This document shows, piece by piece, positions 1 through 8,055 of a stretch of 32,268 bases of DNA (positions within the stretch are counted from its first letter, which is position 1; each line of letters opens with the position of its first letter). A program made the position numbers and the translations under genes. The DNA comes from Actinomycetota bacterium (GTDB lineage: Bacteria; Actinomycetota; Actinomycetes; S36-B12; CAIYMF01), in NCBI GenBank assembly GCA_009697815.1, contig WLRQ01000031.1, positions 1 through 32,268 of the forward strand, given 5' to 3'. The notes under the pieces were generated by a model. That model made no database searches and was not told the DNA's origin. It saw only the letters and a program-made list of their open reading frames with translations.

Positions 1-471
1 GATCTCCCCGCATTCCACGCGATCTATGTCGAGACAGCACTCCGCGACAGGTTCACCCCACGTGGCCTGGCCTACTTCCAACGCATGTGGCGGGCGATGG
101 AGGCCGAAGATCCGGAGCGCCTCACGCTCTACCTCGCGCGGTACGAGGGGCGCGTGCTCGCCGCGACCACGCTCGTGCGCGTCGGGGGACACGCGTGGTA
201 CTCCTACGGCGCCTCCTCCCATGAGGGACGCGACGTGCGTCCATCGAACGCGATCCAGTGGGCAATGATCCGCGACTGTCTCGCGGCCGGGTGCGAGGTG
301 TACGACATGCGCGGGATCAGCGACACCCTTGACCCCACCGACCACCTCTTCGGGCTGATCCAGTTCAAGCTCGGCACCGGAGGTCACGCCCTCGAGTACC
401 TCGGCGAGTGGGACCTGCGCCTGCGCCCGATGCTGTCCAAGGCCTTCGACGCCTATCTCGCCCATCGCTGA
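1..471 (+). CDS. FemAB/FemX-family peptidyltransferase, C-terminal part
   Basis: The reading frame is open from the first base of the window, so only about the last 156 residues are present and the start lies upstream. The fragment has the C-terminal GNAT-like half of FemAB proteins: YLARYEGRVLAATTLV, then HAWYSYGASS, the helix SNAIQWAMIRDC, a YDMRGISDT strand-turn, and FKLGTGGHALEYLGEWD near the end. FemAB proteins use aminoacyl-tRNA to add amino acids to the peptide stem of lipid II in the cytoplasm. FemX of Streptomyces, which adds the first glycine, lies in a similar gene neighbourhood (recalled, not checked). A racemase-like gene follows after 86 bases on the same strand, and PBP1 is nearby, which supports a cell-wall role. 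The added amino acid cannot be told from the sequence. Family assignment is firm; the FemX sub-type is inference. Confidence 0.85.
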   Translation, partial: DLPAFHAIYVETALRDRFTPRGLAYFQRMWRAMEAEDPERLTLYLARYEGRVLAATTLVRVGGHAWYSYGASSHEGRDVRPSNAIQWAMIRDCLAAGCEVYDMRGISDTLDPTDHLFGLIQFKLGTGGHALEYLGEWDLRLRPMLSKAFDAYLAHR

Positions 472-545
472 CACGAGAGCCCTCACCCCGCGCCACACCC
501 CGGACCTGCTCGACACTTCGGCGCCATGAGGACGCATCCAGGCCG

Positions 546-551
546 TAGGTT
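546..551 (+). promoter_or_regulatory. -10 box TAGGTT, leaderless start for the racemase-like gene
   Basis: TAGGTT fits the actinobacterial TANNNT -10 consensus and ends six bases before the ATG at 558. Transcription would therefore begin at or within a base or two of the start codon. There is no Shine-Dalgarno sequence in between, which agrees with a leaderless mRNA. The -35 region is not recognisable. Confidence 0.45.
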
Positions 552-557
552 GCGGAC

Positions 558-1823
558 ATGACGTTCACGCTCCACGTCGACGGGGCCCGCTGGCGGCGGC
601 ACACCGAGACGACCCGCAACTTTGTCCGCGAGGCGATCAGCGCCGGGGTCCACCACCACAGTGCGGGCGACCTCGTCCCGGTGGCCAAGGGCAACGGGTA
701 CGGCCTGGGCAACGCACGCCTGGCGCGCGAAGTGACGCGACTCGGTCTCACCCGCCTGGCCGTGGGCACCGTGTTCGAGGCCACCGATCTGGCCGAGACG
801 TACGAGGGCGACATCCTCGTGCTCACCCCGTTCGAACCCGCAGACTCCCTCGCCGCGGCCGCGTGGATGGTGCTGGCACAGGGACCGCACAACAGCAGTG
901 TCCTGCGTACCGTCGCCTCGCGCCCCGCGTGGGATGCCCTCGCCGCCGGCCCCGGGCCCGCGCGCGTCGTGCTCGAGGCCCTCACGTCCATGGGCCGGTT
1001 CGGGCTTGGCTCGGACGATCTCTCAGATCTACTCGCCGACCCCGCCTCGGTCGACGCCCTCACCTCCGGGCGCATCAGGCTCGAGGGTCTGGCCCTGCAC
1101 CTACCGCTCACCCAGCCGGCCCTCGACCACAACACCACCCCGGGATCCCGCTGGCACGACGCCGCTGTGGGCCCTGCCGCACCCCCCGGCGCAAGTGCTC
1201 GCGTGATCGAATCCCTCGCGTGGGGGCTGGGCTGGCTGCGCATCCTCGGCGATCTCTCCGACCGCGTCCGAGCAGGGGGCAGCGACGAAGCGATCACCGA
1301 AATCACGAGCAGCGCCGGGCTGTGGGTGAGCCACCTTGAGGATGTCGAACTCGCAACGCTGCGACGCGCCCTGCCCGACATCGCGCTCTACGCCCGCATC
1401 GGCACGCGCCTCTGGCTCGGCGACCGCGGCGCACTACAGGCCCGAGGAACGGTGCTCGCCGTGCACTCGATCGCGCGCGGCCAGGCCTCGGGCTACCGCC
1501 AGCGACGTGCTTCGAAAGCTGGTGCAGTACTCGTCGTCGGAGGCGGCACCTCCCATGGGGTGGCACTTCGCGCTCCGTCCGCGGTCACGTCGGTGCGCCA
1601 GCGAGCAAGTGTGGCGGGCAGTGGGCTGCTCGAGGCCGGAGGCCGGGCACTCTCGCCGTTCCGGATCGGGGGAGAGCAGCGCTGGTTCGCCGAGCCCCCA
1701 CACATGCAGGTCTCGATGATCAGACTGCCCGAGGGTGTGGCACTGCCCGCGGTCGGTGACCAGCTCGACGTCGACGTGCGCATGACGACCCTGCACGCCG
1801 ACCACGTGATCGGTCTCGACTAA
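558..1823 (+). CDS. Alanine-racemase-like PLP protein (fold type III)
   Basis: The 421-residue protein has the alanine racemase N-terminal barrel. PVAKGNGYGLG (Lys44) stands where VVKADAYGHG binds PLP in Alr. TSMGRFGLG (Arg147) matches the conserved arginine segment, and ARIGTRLWLGD near 279-289 matches the strand closing the barrel. The C-terminal beta domain is unusual: the GYADG motif carrying the catalytic tyrosine of Alr is replaced by a VVGGGTSHG segment around residues 326-334, and the MCMDQ motif by PPHMQVS around 381-386. So the lysine base is present but the usual tyrosine partner is not seen. It may be a racemase using another residue, or a PLP protein with another role. It lies downstream of the FemAB gene and ends three bases from the convergent GT87 gene. 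A role in supplying an amino acid for the peptidoglycan bridge is inferred from this position only. ATG 558 was chosen because a -10 box precedes it directly. Confidence 0.75.
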   Translation: MTFTLHVDGARWRRHTETTRNFVREAISAGVHHHSAGDLVPVAKGNGYGLGNARLAREVTRLGLTRLAVGTVFEATDLAETYEGDILVLTPFEPADSLAAAAWMVLAQGPHNSSVLRTVASRPAWDALAAGPGPARVVLEALTSMGRFGLGSDDLSDLLADPASVDALTSGRIRLEGLALHLPLTQPALDHNTTPGSRWHDAAVGPAAPPGASARVIESLAWGLGWLRILGDLSDRVRAGGSDEAITEITSSAGLWVSHLEDVELATLRRALPDIALYARIGTRLWLGDRGALQARGTVLAVHSIARGQASGYRQRRASKAGAVLVVGGGTSHGVALRAPSAVTSVRQRASVAGSGLLEAGGRALSPFRIGGEQRWFAEPPHMQVSMIRLPEGVALPAVGDQLDVDVRMTTLHADHVIGLD

Positions 1824-1826
1824 GGG

Positions 1827-3359
1827 TCAGGGGCCCTCGTCCCACCCTGTCGCGGAGGCACGCTGGTGCGCGCCCGCATGAGCGCGGACACCTCGTAAGG
1901 CCGCGAACACGGGGTCATCAGCCGCACCGTCGAGAACGCCGCCACCCGGGTCGTCGGCGTCATCAGCCTCACCGTCGCTTCGGACCGGATCGTGCTGGGG
2001 ACGGTAGATATCGCGCACGACCATCCCCGCGAACCACGCCGTTGCCAGTAGGTGGACCGCCACCGAGACGTTGTACCAGCCATCCGGCAGGCCCTTATCG
2101 GACGTGCCGTATTGCTGCAGGAACCACCAGATCGCAGCGAAGTACAACGCCTCGCACGTCTGCCACACCAGGAAGTCCCGCCAACGAGGGCGGGCCATCG
2201 CGGCGAGGGGGATGAGCCAGAGGACAAATTGCGGCGAGTAGACCTTGTTGCTGAGGCAGAAGGCAGCCAGGACCAGGAAGGCCAACTGTGCCAAGCGCGG
2301 ACGTTGCCGCGCAGTCAGGGCCACCGCGGCGATCCCGGCGCACAGGACGACGAGCAAACCGAGCGCGTAGGCATTGACCGCGTTCGCGTCGAGGGCGTTG
2401 CCCGCGACCATGAGCAGGTACCAGAGCGATCCCCAGTCCGGCGCCCGCGCCGACGAGTAGGTGTAGAACTCCATCCAGCCCTGGTGGTTGACCAGGAAGA
2501 CGGGAAGGTTCACGGCGGTCCAGGCCGCGAGGCCCGCGCCCGCCGTGATCGCGAACGCACGCATCCGTCCCGTTCGCAGGCACAACAAGAACAGGGGACC
2601 GATCAACAGGAGCGGATAGAACTTCGCGGCGACCGCCAAGCCGAGCAGGACGCCGGCCCACCCGAGGCGTCGGCGCGACCACGCCAGCATCGCCCCCGAC
2701 GTCAGCGCGACGGCGAGGAGATCCCAGTTGATGATCGAACACAGGACGACACCCGGAGCCAGGGCCACAATCGCGGCGTCCCATGGACGACGTCGCACCG
2801 TGAGCGCTGTGCACACGACCGTGACGAGCAGGCAGATCAGCAGCAGCAGGGCGTTCCAGTGATAGAACGCGAGCGACCTGGGGAGCGCGCCCTGATCATG
2901 GCCGGTCAACCATGACGCGATCTGCATGAAGGCACCCGTGAGGACCGGGTATTCCAAGGGCGGACCCTGTCCGTTGCCGGTCTGCACATACGGGAGCCAC
3001 CCGTCGGCGAACCCGCGCAGCTGATAGAGCAGTGGGATGTCGGAGTAGCACAGGCGTGTGTACTTCGCATCGCCCGAAAAGTTCTCCGCAACGCATGGAA
3101 GCTTGGTCAGGTAGCCGACCGTGAACGAGATGCTCGCCATCAGCACGATTGCCCGGATCGGCGAGAGGAAGCCGATGAAGCGGCCTCGGTGGGTACCCGA
3201 TCGGCCCCCTATGCGCTCGGTGACATCGGCGATCAAGGGATCGCCGTCGGACGGCATGGCGATGGGCTGGCTCTGCGTCGGGGGCACAGTCGCCATCGTG
3301 CCGTAAGGCGGCGGTGCCGCGTGGGCACCTGGGTCCACGTCGCTCGGATTCTCAGCCAC
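1827..3359 (-). CDS. GT87-type polyprenyl-phosphate-mannose-dependent mannosyltransferase-like membrane protein
   Basis: This 510-residue polytopic protein has about ten hydrophobic segments, including an N-terminal one after about 65 hydrophilic residues. The first extracytoplasmic loop holds CYSDIPLLYQ and, later, GPPLEYPVLTG. These features are typical of the GT87 (DUF2029) GT-C glycosyltransferases, which use polyprenyl-phosphate mannose outside the membrane; the aspartate in CYSDI is the likely catalytic residue. Later segments such as NKVYSPQFVLWL also fit the family. It starts with GTG six bases after the PBP1 stop, so the two genes are surely co-transcribed. The same order (ponA1, then a GT87 protein) is recalled from M. 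tuberculosis Rv0050-Rv0051. Its acceptor is unknown. The C-terminal 50 residues are acidic and probably cytoplasmic. Confidence 0.82.
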   Translation of the reverse strand: MAENPSDVDPGAHAAPPPYGTMATVPPTQSQPIAMPSDGDPLIADVTERIGGRSGTHRGRFIGFLSPIRAIVLMASISFTVGYLTKLPCVAENFSGDAKYTRLCYSDIPLLYQLRGFADGWLPYVQTGNGQGPPLEYPVLTGAFMQIASWLTGHDQGALPRSLAFYHWNALLLLICLLVTVVCTALTVRRRPWDAAIVALAPGVVLCSIINWDLLAVALTSGAMLAWSRRRLGWAGVLLGLAVAAKFYPLLLIGPLFLLCLRTGRMRAFAITAGAGLAAWTAVNLPVFLVNHQGWMEFYTYSSARAPDWGSLWYLLMVAGNALDANAVNAYALGLLVVLCAGIAAVALTARQRPRLAQLAFLVLAAFCLSNKVYSPQFVLWLIPLAAMARPRWRDFLVWQTCEALYFAAIWWFLQQYGTSDKGLPDGWYNVSVAVHLLATAWFAGMVVRDIYRPQHDPVRSDGEADDADDPGGGVLDGAADDPVFAALRGVRAHAGAHQRASATGWDEGP

Positions 3360-3365
3360 GGCAGA

Positions 3366-5468
3366 TCACGGGGTCGGGGTAGGGGTAGGTGTCACGGTGG
3401 TGGTTCCGGTCGGTGTCGGTGTGGGGGTTCCCGAGGCGCTGGTGGAGGCGCTCGGTGAGGGGGATGCACTCGGCGACGCGCTGGGGCTGGCCGTGGGCGA
3501 GGGTGACGGCGACACGGAAGGGCTGACACTCGCCGAGAGGCTCGGAGAGACCGACACCGACACCGAGAGAGTCGGTGCCGCCGTCACGAACGATGCCGGT
3601 GGCGGCGTGAAGTCCTGCACCGGTTCGCCTTCCAGAACAGCCTTCATGAAGGCGGTCCAGACCCTCGCGGGGAAGGAGCCGCCCGTCACGGAAGTCATTC
3701 CACCGACACCGCTCAAGGTGACGGGATTCCCATCCGGGCCGTCCTTGACGAACATCACCGCCGCCGCGAGCTCCGGTGTGTAGCCGACGAACCACGCCGA
3801 CTTGTTCTCATTCGTCGTCCCGGTCTTGCCAGCAGCCGGGCGGCCCAGGGCCAGGGCGGCCTTCCCAGTGCCGTTGGTCACGACCTTCGCCAGGGCGAAG
3901 TTAACGGTGTCGGCGACATCGGAACTGAACGCCTGCGTGATCGTGGGGTCAAGGGCGAACAGCACACCTCCGTTGGCCCCACGAACCTGCTTGAGCACCG
4001 TCGGAGTGACTCGCTGGCCGCGCGCCGCGAACGTGGCATAGGCACCCGCGACGTCGATGACGTGCGGTGAGGCAACCCCGAGCGCCACTGAACGAACCGG
4101 GAGCAATGCCGGGGTGTTCTCGGGGATCCCGGCACGGATCGCGGCGTCGACGACCTTGTCGTAACCCACCTGCTGGGAGAGGGCGACGTAGACGGAGTTC
4201 ACCGACTTCTCGGTTCCGACCAACAAGGAGATAAGCCCCCACGACTGATTCCCGTAGTTGTTGACCTTGTAGTTGTCGATCGTGATGCCGGAGTTGCCGT
4301 TCCACATCGAGCCGAGGCCAATGTCCTGCTCGATCGCGGCCGCCAGCGCGAAAGGCTTGAAGGTAGAACCCGCCTGGCCGATCGCGTCGGTGGCGTTGTT
4401 GACCGGGCTCGTGATGAAATCCGTGCCGCCGTACATCGCGATGACTTCGCCTGTGCCGGGCCGGACCGCTGCCAGGCCAATTCTCAGTCCGGTGACGCCG
4501 ATCTGCGGTGCCTGTGTGTCGACCGCCGTGACGGCTGCGTCCTGGGCGCGACGGTCGAAGGTGGAAACCACGCGGAGTCCGCCACGGTTGAGGTCGTCCT
4601 CGGTGATCCCCTTGGTGAACAGTTCCTGCCTGACGGCGTCGAGGAGATACCCGTTCGTCCCGCCGAAGCGGTTCGCAGGCTTGCGGGGGTTGAACCTCGG
4701 GAAGATCGCTGTCGCTCGCTGAGCGGGTGTGATCCACCCCTTCTCGACCATGCCATCGAGGACGTAATTCCAACGGCCACGGAGCTTCTCGAGGTTCGCC
4801 TCGGGCGCGTAACCGCCGGGCGACCGGATGATCGCCGCGAGGGCAGCGGCCTGGCCGAGGTCGATGCGGCTCACGGATCGTCCGAAGTACTGCTGTGCTG
4901 CGGTCTGGATGCCGTAGGACCCACGACCGAAATAGATCGTGTTGAGGTAGTCGCTCAGGATCTGGTCCTTCGACACGCTCGTCTCTAGCTTCACCGAGAG
5001 CAGGAGTTCCTGGAGCTTGCGCGACAGGGTGCGTTCCTGGGTGAGAAAGGCGTTCTTGGCGTACTGCTGGGTGATGGTGGAGCCACCCTGCAGGCTTCCG
5101 CCGGAGACGTTGTTCCAGATTGCACGCGCGATCCCCTTGGGTGAGAAGCCCCCGTGGTCGTAGAACTCACGGTCCTCGGCGGAGAGAACGGCGTGCTGGA
5201 CATCGAGGGGCACCTGATCGAGCGTGACATTGATGCGGTTGGCATCACCGAGGCGACCAAGCTCGATCTTCCCGTCGTTCCAGTAGACGATCGAGGTTTG
5301 GGCGGTGGCAACATCGTTGGGCGCCGGCACCTCGGTGCGGGCGAGGAGAACGGCGAAAGTGCCCACCACGATCAGCACCCCGAGCGCCACGAGCGAGAGC
5401 ACCTGGCGCCACGACGGGAGCCAGTGCCGAACGCCGGTGCGACCCGCGCGCGGGTAGTCGATCCTCAC
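3366..5468 (-). CDS. ponA: Bifunctional penicillin-binding protein 1 (transglycosylase/transpeptidase)
   Basis: The protein is 700 residues long. A short cytoplasmic tail is followed by one membrane anchor (about 23-43). The GT51 transglycosylase domain (about 85-255) has the catalytic EDREFYDHGG (Glu98), GGSTITQQYAKN and RKLQELLLSVKLE. The transpeptidase domain (about 325-600) has STFK (nucleophile Ser368, Lys371), SVN at 422-424 and KTGTT at 548-552, so both activities look intact. The last 80 residues are a Ser/Pro/Thr tail of simple repeats, as in other actinobacterial PonA proteins. It polymerises lipid II and cross-links peptidoglycan outside the membrane. The start is GTG 5468, with a GAGGA-type ribosome site about nine bases upstream. 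The GT87 gene follows in the same operon, and a DUF5318 gene lies upstream on the same strand with a 160-base gap holding a possible ECF promoter. The symbol follows the actinobacterial ponA1 convention. Confidence 0.95.
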   Translation of the reverse strand: MRIDYPRAGRTGVRHWLPSWRQVLSLVALGVLIVVGTFAVLLARTEVPAPNDVATAQTSIVYWNDGKIELGRLGDANRINVTLDQVPLDVQHAVLSAEDREFYDHGGFSPKGIARAIWNNVSGGSLQGGSTITQQYAKNAFLTQERTLSRKLQELLLSVKLETSVSKDQILSDYLNTIYFGRGSYGIQTAAQQYFGRSVSRIDLGQAAALAAIIRSPGGYAPEANLEKLRGRWNYVLDGMVEKGWITPAQRATAIFPRFNPRKPANRFGGTNGYLLDAVRQELFTKGITEDDLNRGGLRVVSTFDRRAQDAAVTAVDTQAPQIGVTGLRIGLAAVRPGTGEVIAMYGGTDFITSPVNNATDAIGQAGSTFKPFALAAAIEQDIGLGSMWNGNSGITIDNYKVNNYGNQSWGLISLLVGTEKSVNSVYVALSQQVGYDKVVDAAIRAGIPENTPALLPVRSVALGVASPHVIDVAGAYATFAARGQRVTPTVLKQVRGANGGVLFALDPTITQAFSSDVADTVNFALAKVVTNGTGKAALALGRPAAGKTGTTNENKSAWFVGYTPELAAAVMFVKDGPDGNPVTLSGVGGMTSVTGGSFPARVWTAFMKAVLEGEPVQDFTPPPASFVTAAPTLSVSVSVSPSLSASVSPSVSPSPSPTASPSASPSASPSPSASTSASGTPTPTPTGTTTVTPTPTPTP
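3369..3578 (-). repeat. Low-complexity Ser/Pro/Thr repeat tail of PBP1
   Basis: Residues about 631-700 are built of SVSVSPS, SPSPSPTASPSASPS and TPTPTPT runs. At DNA level this is a degenerate C-rich simple repeat on the coding strand. The opposite strand carries G-runs at 3370-3373, 3376-3379, 3382-3385 and 3388-3389, which could form a G-quadruplex. Such tails usually span the wall and vary in length between strains. Confidence 0.8.
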
Positions 5469-5533
5469 GAAGTCATCCTCAAGTGCTGGTGGTCTGGGGC
5501 GGATCTGGCGCCTGAAGGACAGGCGACATCAGT

Positions 5534-5562
5534 GCGACGTACGACGAACGTTGCAGGTTTCC
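5534..5562 (-). promoter_or_regulatory. Possible ECF-sigma promoter of the PBP1-GT87 operon
   Basis: Read on the minus strand there is GGAAAC (5562-5557), 17 bases, then CGTCGC (5539-5534). ECF sigma factors of envelope stress typically use an AAC-containing -35 and a CGTC -10 about 16-18 bases apart. Transcription would start near 5527, giving a leader of about 60 bases before GTG 5468. The first and last bases of the motif depart from stricter consensus versions, so this is only a candidate. Confidence 0.35.
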
Positions 5563-5606
5563 TACCTCCACGCGTGAATCGACGCGGTGTGTGACTCGTC
5601 TCATCA

Positions 5607-5620
5607 GGCCCAGAAGGGCC
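5607..5620 (-). terminator. Short hairpin after the DUF5318 gene
   Basis: GGCCC and GGGCC pair across an AGAA loop just past the DUF5318 stop, with no T-run. The stem has only five base pairs, so termination may be weak or leaky into the PBP1 operon. Confidence 0.3.
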
Positions 5621-5628
5621 GACGCGGG

Positions 5629-6141
5629 TCAGTCCAGCAAGTCCGGTGGACGCTTGAGCGGCCGCCGCGGTACTCCGTCGCCGAGCGCGTAGGACATCGT
5701 GAGGTGGTTCCATCCGCACTCCGAGCACACCTCGACGACGTACACCCGGAACTGGCCGTGCTCGTAGGCCATCACGGGCAGTTCGGCGGAGGACTTCACG
5801 CGCCCAGAGAACGGGCCGAGCTCGTCCCCGAACACATAGGTGACGTGCACGAGAACGTTCGCGCGGCACATCGGGCAGGGCCGCTCGGTTGCCTCTCCGT
5901 GGTGGCGGGCCGCGCGGAGGAGGTAGGGATCGGCATCGCAGTGGTCTTCGCGCGCGAAGGCGTCGCCCGCACGGATCTGCTCGATGACATGCCGGCGCGT
6001 GAGCGCGTGGTCGACCACCGATCGGGGCCGGGCCGGGTCGGCGACGACCTCGGCAGGGGGAAGCGGAGAGTGGGTCGGCTCCGAGGGGCGCGGCCCGCGG
6101 ATGCGGGAGGCCCGGTGGCTGGAGCGTCGTGGTGCCGGCAC
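5629..6141 (-). CDS. DUF5318-family zinc-ribbon-like protein
   Basis: This 170-residue protein has a Pro/Arg-rich N-terminus, then the conserved family core: SVVDHALTRRHVIEQIRAG, CDADPYLLRAARHHGE, CPMC (about residues 93-96), VTYVFGDELG and CSECGWNHL (about 139-147). The two CxxC pairs look like a zinc site. The family's function is not known; in M. tuberculosis the counterpart (Rv0049, from memory) also sits directly before ponA1. Initiation at GTG 6141 is supported by a TAGGCT box six bases upstream, but the conserved part begins only near residue 40, so a later start is possible. It diverges from the PadR gene across 150 bases. It is probably transcribed toward the PBP1 operon, so a link to wall synthesis is a reasonable guess only. 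Confidence 0.82.
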   Translation of the reverse strand: MPAPRRSSHRASRIRGPRPSEPTHSPLPPAEVVADPARPRSVVDHALTRRHVIEQIRAGDAFAREDHCDADPYLLRAARHHGEATERPCPMCRANVLVHVTYVFGDELGPFSGRVKSSAELPVMAYEHGQFRVYVVEVCSECGWNHLTMSYALGDGVPRRPLKRPPDLLD

Positions 6142-6147
6142 CGTCCG

Positions 6148-6153
6148 AGCCTA
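6148..6153 (-). promoter_or_regulatory. -10 box TAGGCT, leaderless start for the DUF5318 gene
   Basis: On the minus strand TAGGCT is followed by six bases (CGGACG) and the GTG at 6141. The spacing fits a leaderless transcript and supports that start. Confidence 0.45.
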
Positions 6154-6260
6154 CGTGCGCCGATGACATGTGCAGGCAATCACGCTGCACGGGTGGTGAT
6201 TCAGCACCGCCGCGGACGGGGCACTTGCCCGCCGGGGACTCGCCACGTACAGTTTCGCTA

Positions 6261-6273
6261 TATCGGATCGATA
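6261..6273. promoter_or_regulatory. Inverted repeat TATCG-GAT-CGATA, likely PadR operator
   Basis: Two perfect five-base arms are separated by three bases, 18 bases before the PadR start codon and just before its ribosome site (GGGAGGTG, 6278-6285). PadR proteins commonly repress their own gene at short AT-rich dyads in this place. The upstream bases give TATATCGGATCGATAC, AT-rich in a GC-rich region. Binding is inferred. Confidence 0.5.
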
Positions 6274-6291
6274 CATCGGGAGGTGCAGCGA

Positions 6292-6891
6292 ATGTCACCA
6301 CGTGCGGGCAAGCGCGGCGGCCTCCTTGAGTTGGCCGTCCTCGGGCTGCTCCACGAGGCACCCATGCACGGCTACGAGTTGCGCAAGCGACTGTCCGGCG
6401 TCCTGGGCACGTTCCACGCGATCTCCTACGGCTCGCTCTACCCGTGCCTGAAGGATCTCGCGGGTCGTGGCTGGTTGATCGAGGACGAAGCCACCGCCGC
6501 CGCCGCGCCCGCCCTCGCCGGAAAGCGCGGCCGCATCGTCTACCGGCTCACGGCCGAGGGCAAGGAGCATTTCCAGGCCCTCGTCGGTGAAGCCGGACCC
6601 GACGCGTGGGAGGACGACCGCTTCGGCGTCCGCCTCGCCTTCTTCGGTCGCACCGAGGCCTCGGTGCGATTGCGCATCCTCGAAGGTCGAAGGTCGCGCC
6701 TTGAGGAACGCCTCGACGCGGTCAGGTCCTCCCTGGCTCGCACTCGCGAGCGTCTGGACAGTTACACCCTCGAACTCCAGCAGCACGGGCTCGAAAGTGT
6801 CGAGCGCGAGGTCCGTTGGCTCGATGAGCTCATCGCCAGCGAGCGTGAGCACCCCAGCACCAGTCCGTCGTCCCGTCGGGGCGATCGGTGA
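6292..6891 (+). CDS. PadR-family transcriptional regulator
   Basis: The 199-residue protein begins with a PadR winged helix: LLELAVLGLLHEAPMHGYELRKRL, then FHAISYGSLYPCLKDLAGRGWL and, after an acidic-alanine insert, GRIVYRLTAEGKEHFQAL in the wing. The second half is a charged helical region (LEERLDAVRSS...RTRERLDSYTLELQ) that forms the dimerising C-terminal domain of this sub-family. PadR proteins are usually repressors answering small molecules; the ligand here is unknown. ATG 6292 was chosen over upstream in-frame codons because of the ribosome site GGGAGGTG and the start of homology. The ino1 gene follows after 60 bases on the same strand, and the same PadR-ino1 neighbourhood is recalled from M. 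tuberculosis (Rv0047c-Rv0046c), so regulation of inositol synthesis or of the neighbouring genes is possible. Confidence 0.9.
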   Translation: MSPRAGKRGGLLELAVLGLLHEAPMHGYELRKRLSGVLGTFHAISYGSLYPCLKDLAGRGWLIEDEATAAAAPALAGKRGRIVYRLTAEGKEHFQALVGEAGPDAWEDDRFGVRLAFFGRTEASVRLRILEGRRSRLEERLDAVRSSLARTRERLDSYTLELQQHGLESVEREVRWLDELIASEREHPSTSPSSRRGDR

Positions 6892-6951
6892 ACACCAAGT
6901 CCGGGGCCGGGATCTACCCGACCGCCCACGGTGAGTGAGAGAGGAATCCCG

Positions 6952-8031
6952 ATGGGTTCGGTACGCGTAGCAGTCGTTGGAGTCGGAAACTGTGCTTCGT
7001 CGCTCGTCCAGGGCGTTGAGTACTACAAGGACGCCGACCCCAGCGTCAAGGTGCCCGGGTTGATGCACGTCATGTTCGGCGACTACCACATCCGCGACCT
7101 CGAGTTCGTGGCTGCGTTCGACGTCGATGCCAAGAAGGTCGGTCAGGACCTCGCCCACGCGATCCTGGCGAGCGAGAACAACACCATCAAGATCTGCGAC
7201 GTGCCGCCCACCGGTGTCATGGTGCAGCGCGGACACACCCTCGACGGCCTTGGCTGGTACTACCGCGACATGATCACCGAGTCCGACGACCAGCCCGTCG
7301 ACGTCGTCGCCGCCCTGCGCGAGGCTCAGGTCGACGTCCTGGTCTGCTACCTCCCCGTGGGCTCGGAGGCGGCCGCGAAGTTCTACGCGCAGTGCGCCAT
7401 CGATGCCAAGGTTGCCTTCGTCAACGCGCTCCCGGTCTTCATCGCGGGCACGCCCGAGTGGGCCCAGAAGTTCACCGACGCCGGCGTCGCGATCATCGGT
7501 GACGACATCAAGTCGCAGATCGGCGCCACGATCACCCACCGTGTGCTCGCCAAGCTGTTCGAAGACCGCGGTGTCACCGTCGACCGCACCTACCAGCTCA
7601 ACGTCGGCGGCAACATGGACTTCATGAACATGCTCGAGCGCCAGCGCCTCGAGTCGAAGAAGATCTCCAAGACGCAGTCGGTCACCTCGCAGCTCGTCAA
7701 CGGCATCGAGCCCCGCAACGTGCACATCGGCCCGTCCGACTACGTCGCATGGCTCGATGACCGCAAGTGGGCGTTCGTGCGCCTCGAGGGTCGCAACTTC
7801 GGCGATATCCCGCTGTCACTCGAGTACAAGCTTGAGGTCTGGGACTCACCGAACTCCGCCGGTGTGATCATCGACGCGATCCGCGCCGCGAAGACCGCCC
7901 AGGACCGCGGCATCGGCGGCCCGATCCTGTCGGCGTCCTCGTACTTCATGAAGAGCCCGCCGGTGCAGTACTCCGACGACCAGGCGAAGGCGGCCGTCGA
8001 GGCCTTCATCGCCGGGGAGATCGAGCGCTGA
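6952..8031 (+). CDS. ino1: Inositol-1-phosphate synthase (myo-inositol-3-phosphate synthase)
   Basis: This 359-residue NAD-dependent enzyme converts glucose 6-phosphate to 1L-myo-inositol 1-phosphate, the first step toward phosphatidylinositol lipids and mycothiol. Clear family segments are [17 protein letters not shown] (NAD site near the N-terminus), [71 protein letters not shown] and [14 protein letters not shown]. It is almost collinear with the mycobacterial Ino1. ATG 6952 is preferred: a purine-rich AGAGGAA lies about six bases upstream, whereas the GTG at 6931 has no such site and would add seven unconserved residues. A strong hairpin follows the stop. PadR lies upstream on the same strand. 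Confidence 0.97.
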   Translation: MGSVRVAVVGVGNCASSLVQGVEYYKDADPSVKVPGLMHVMFGDYHIRDLEFVAAFDVDAKKVGQDLAHAILASENNTIKICDVPPTGVMVQRGHTLDGLGWYYRDMITESDDQPVDVVAALREAQVDVLVCYLPVGSEAAAKFYAQCAIDAKVAFVNALPVFIAGTPEWAQKFTDAGVAIIGDDIKSQIGATITHRVLAKLFEDRGVTVDRTYQLNVGGNMDFMNMLERQRLESKKISKTQSVTSQLVNGIEPRNVHIGPSDYVAWLDDRKWAFVRLEGRNFGDIPLSLEYKLEVWDSPNSAGVIIDAIRAAKTAQDRGIGGPILSASSYFMKSPPVQYSDDQAKAAVEAFIAGEIER

Positions 8032-8055
8032 CGCTCCCCCCACACTCGCTCGACA

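Noticed and set aside
365-1381. Open frame of 338 codons on the minus strand opposite the racemase-like gene
   Set aside because: It is a shadow of a high-GC gene: Arg/Ser/Ala-rich, with no recognisable domain, ribosome site or plausible neighbour spacing.
5587-6291. N-terminal extension of the PadR protein by 235 residues
   Set aside because: It lies antisense to DUF5318 and passes through the promoter dyad; PadR homology and the ribosome site begin at 6292.
6295-7725. 476-codon minus-strand frame opposite padR and ino1
   Set aside because: It runs antisense through two well-conserved genes, crosses their intergenic region and has composition typical of a third-position shadow (Asp/Val/Gly/Leu-rich); no domain is visible.
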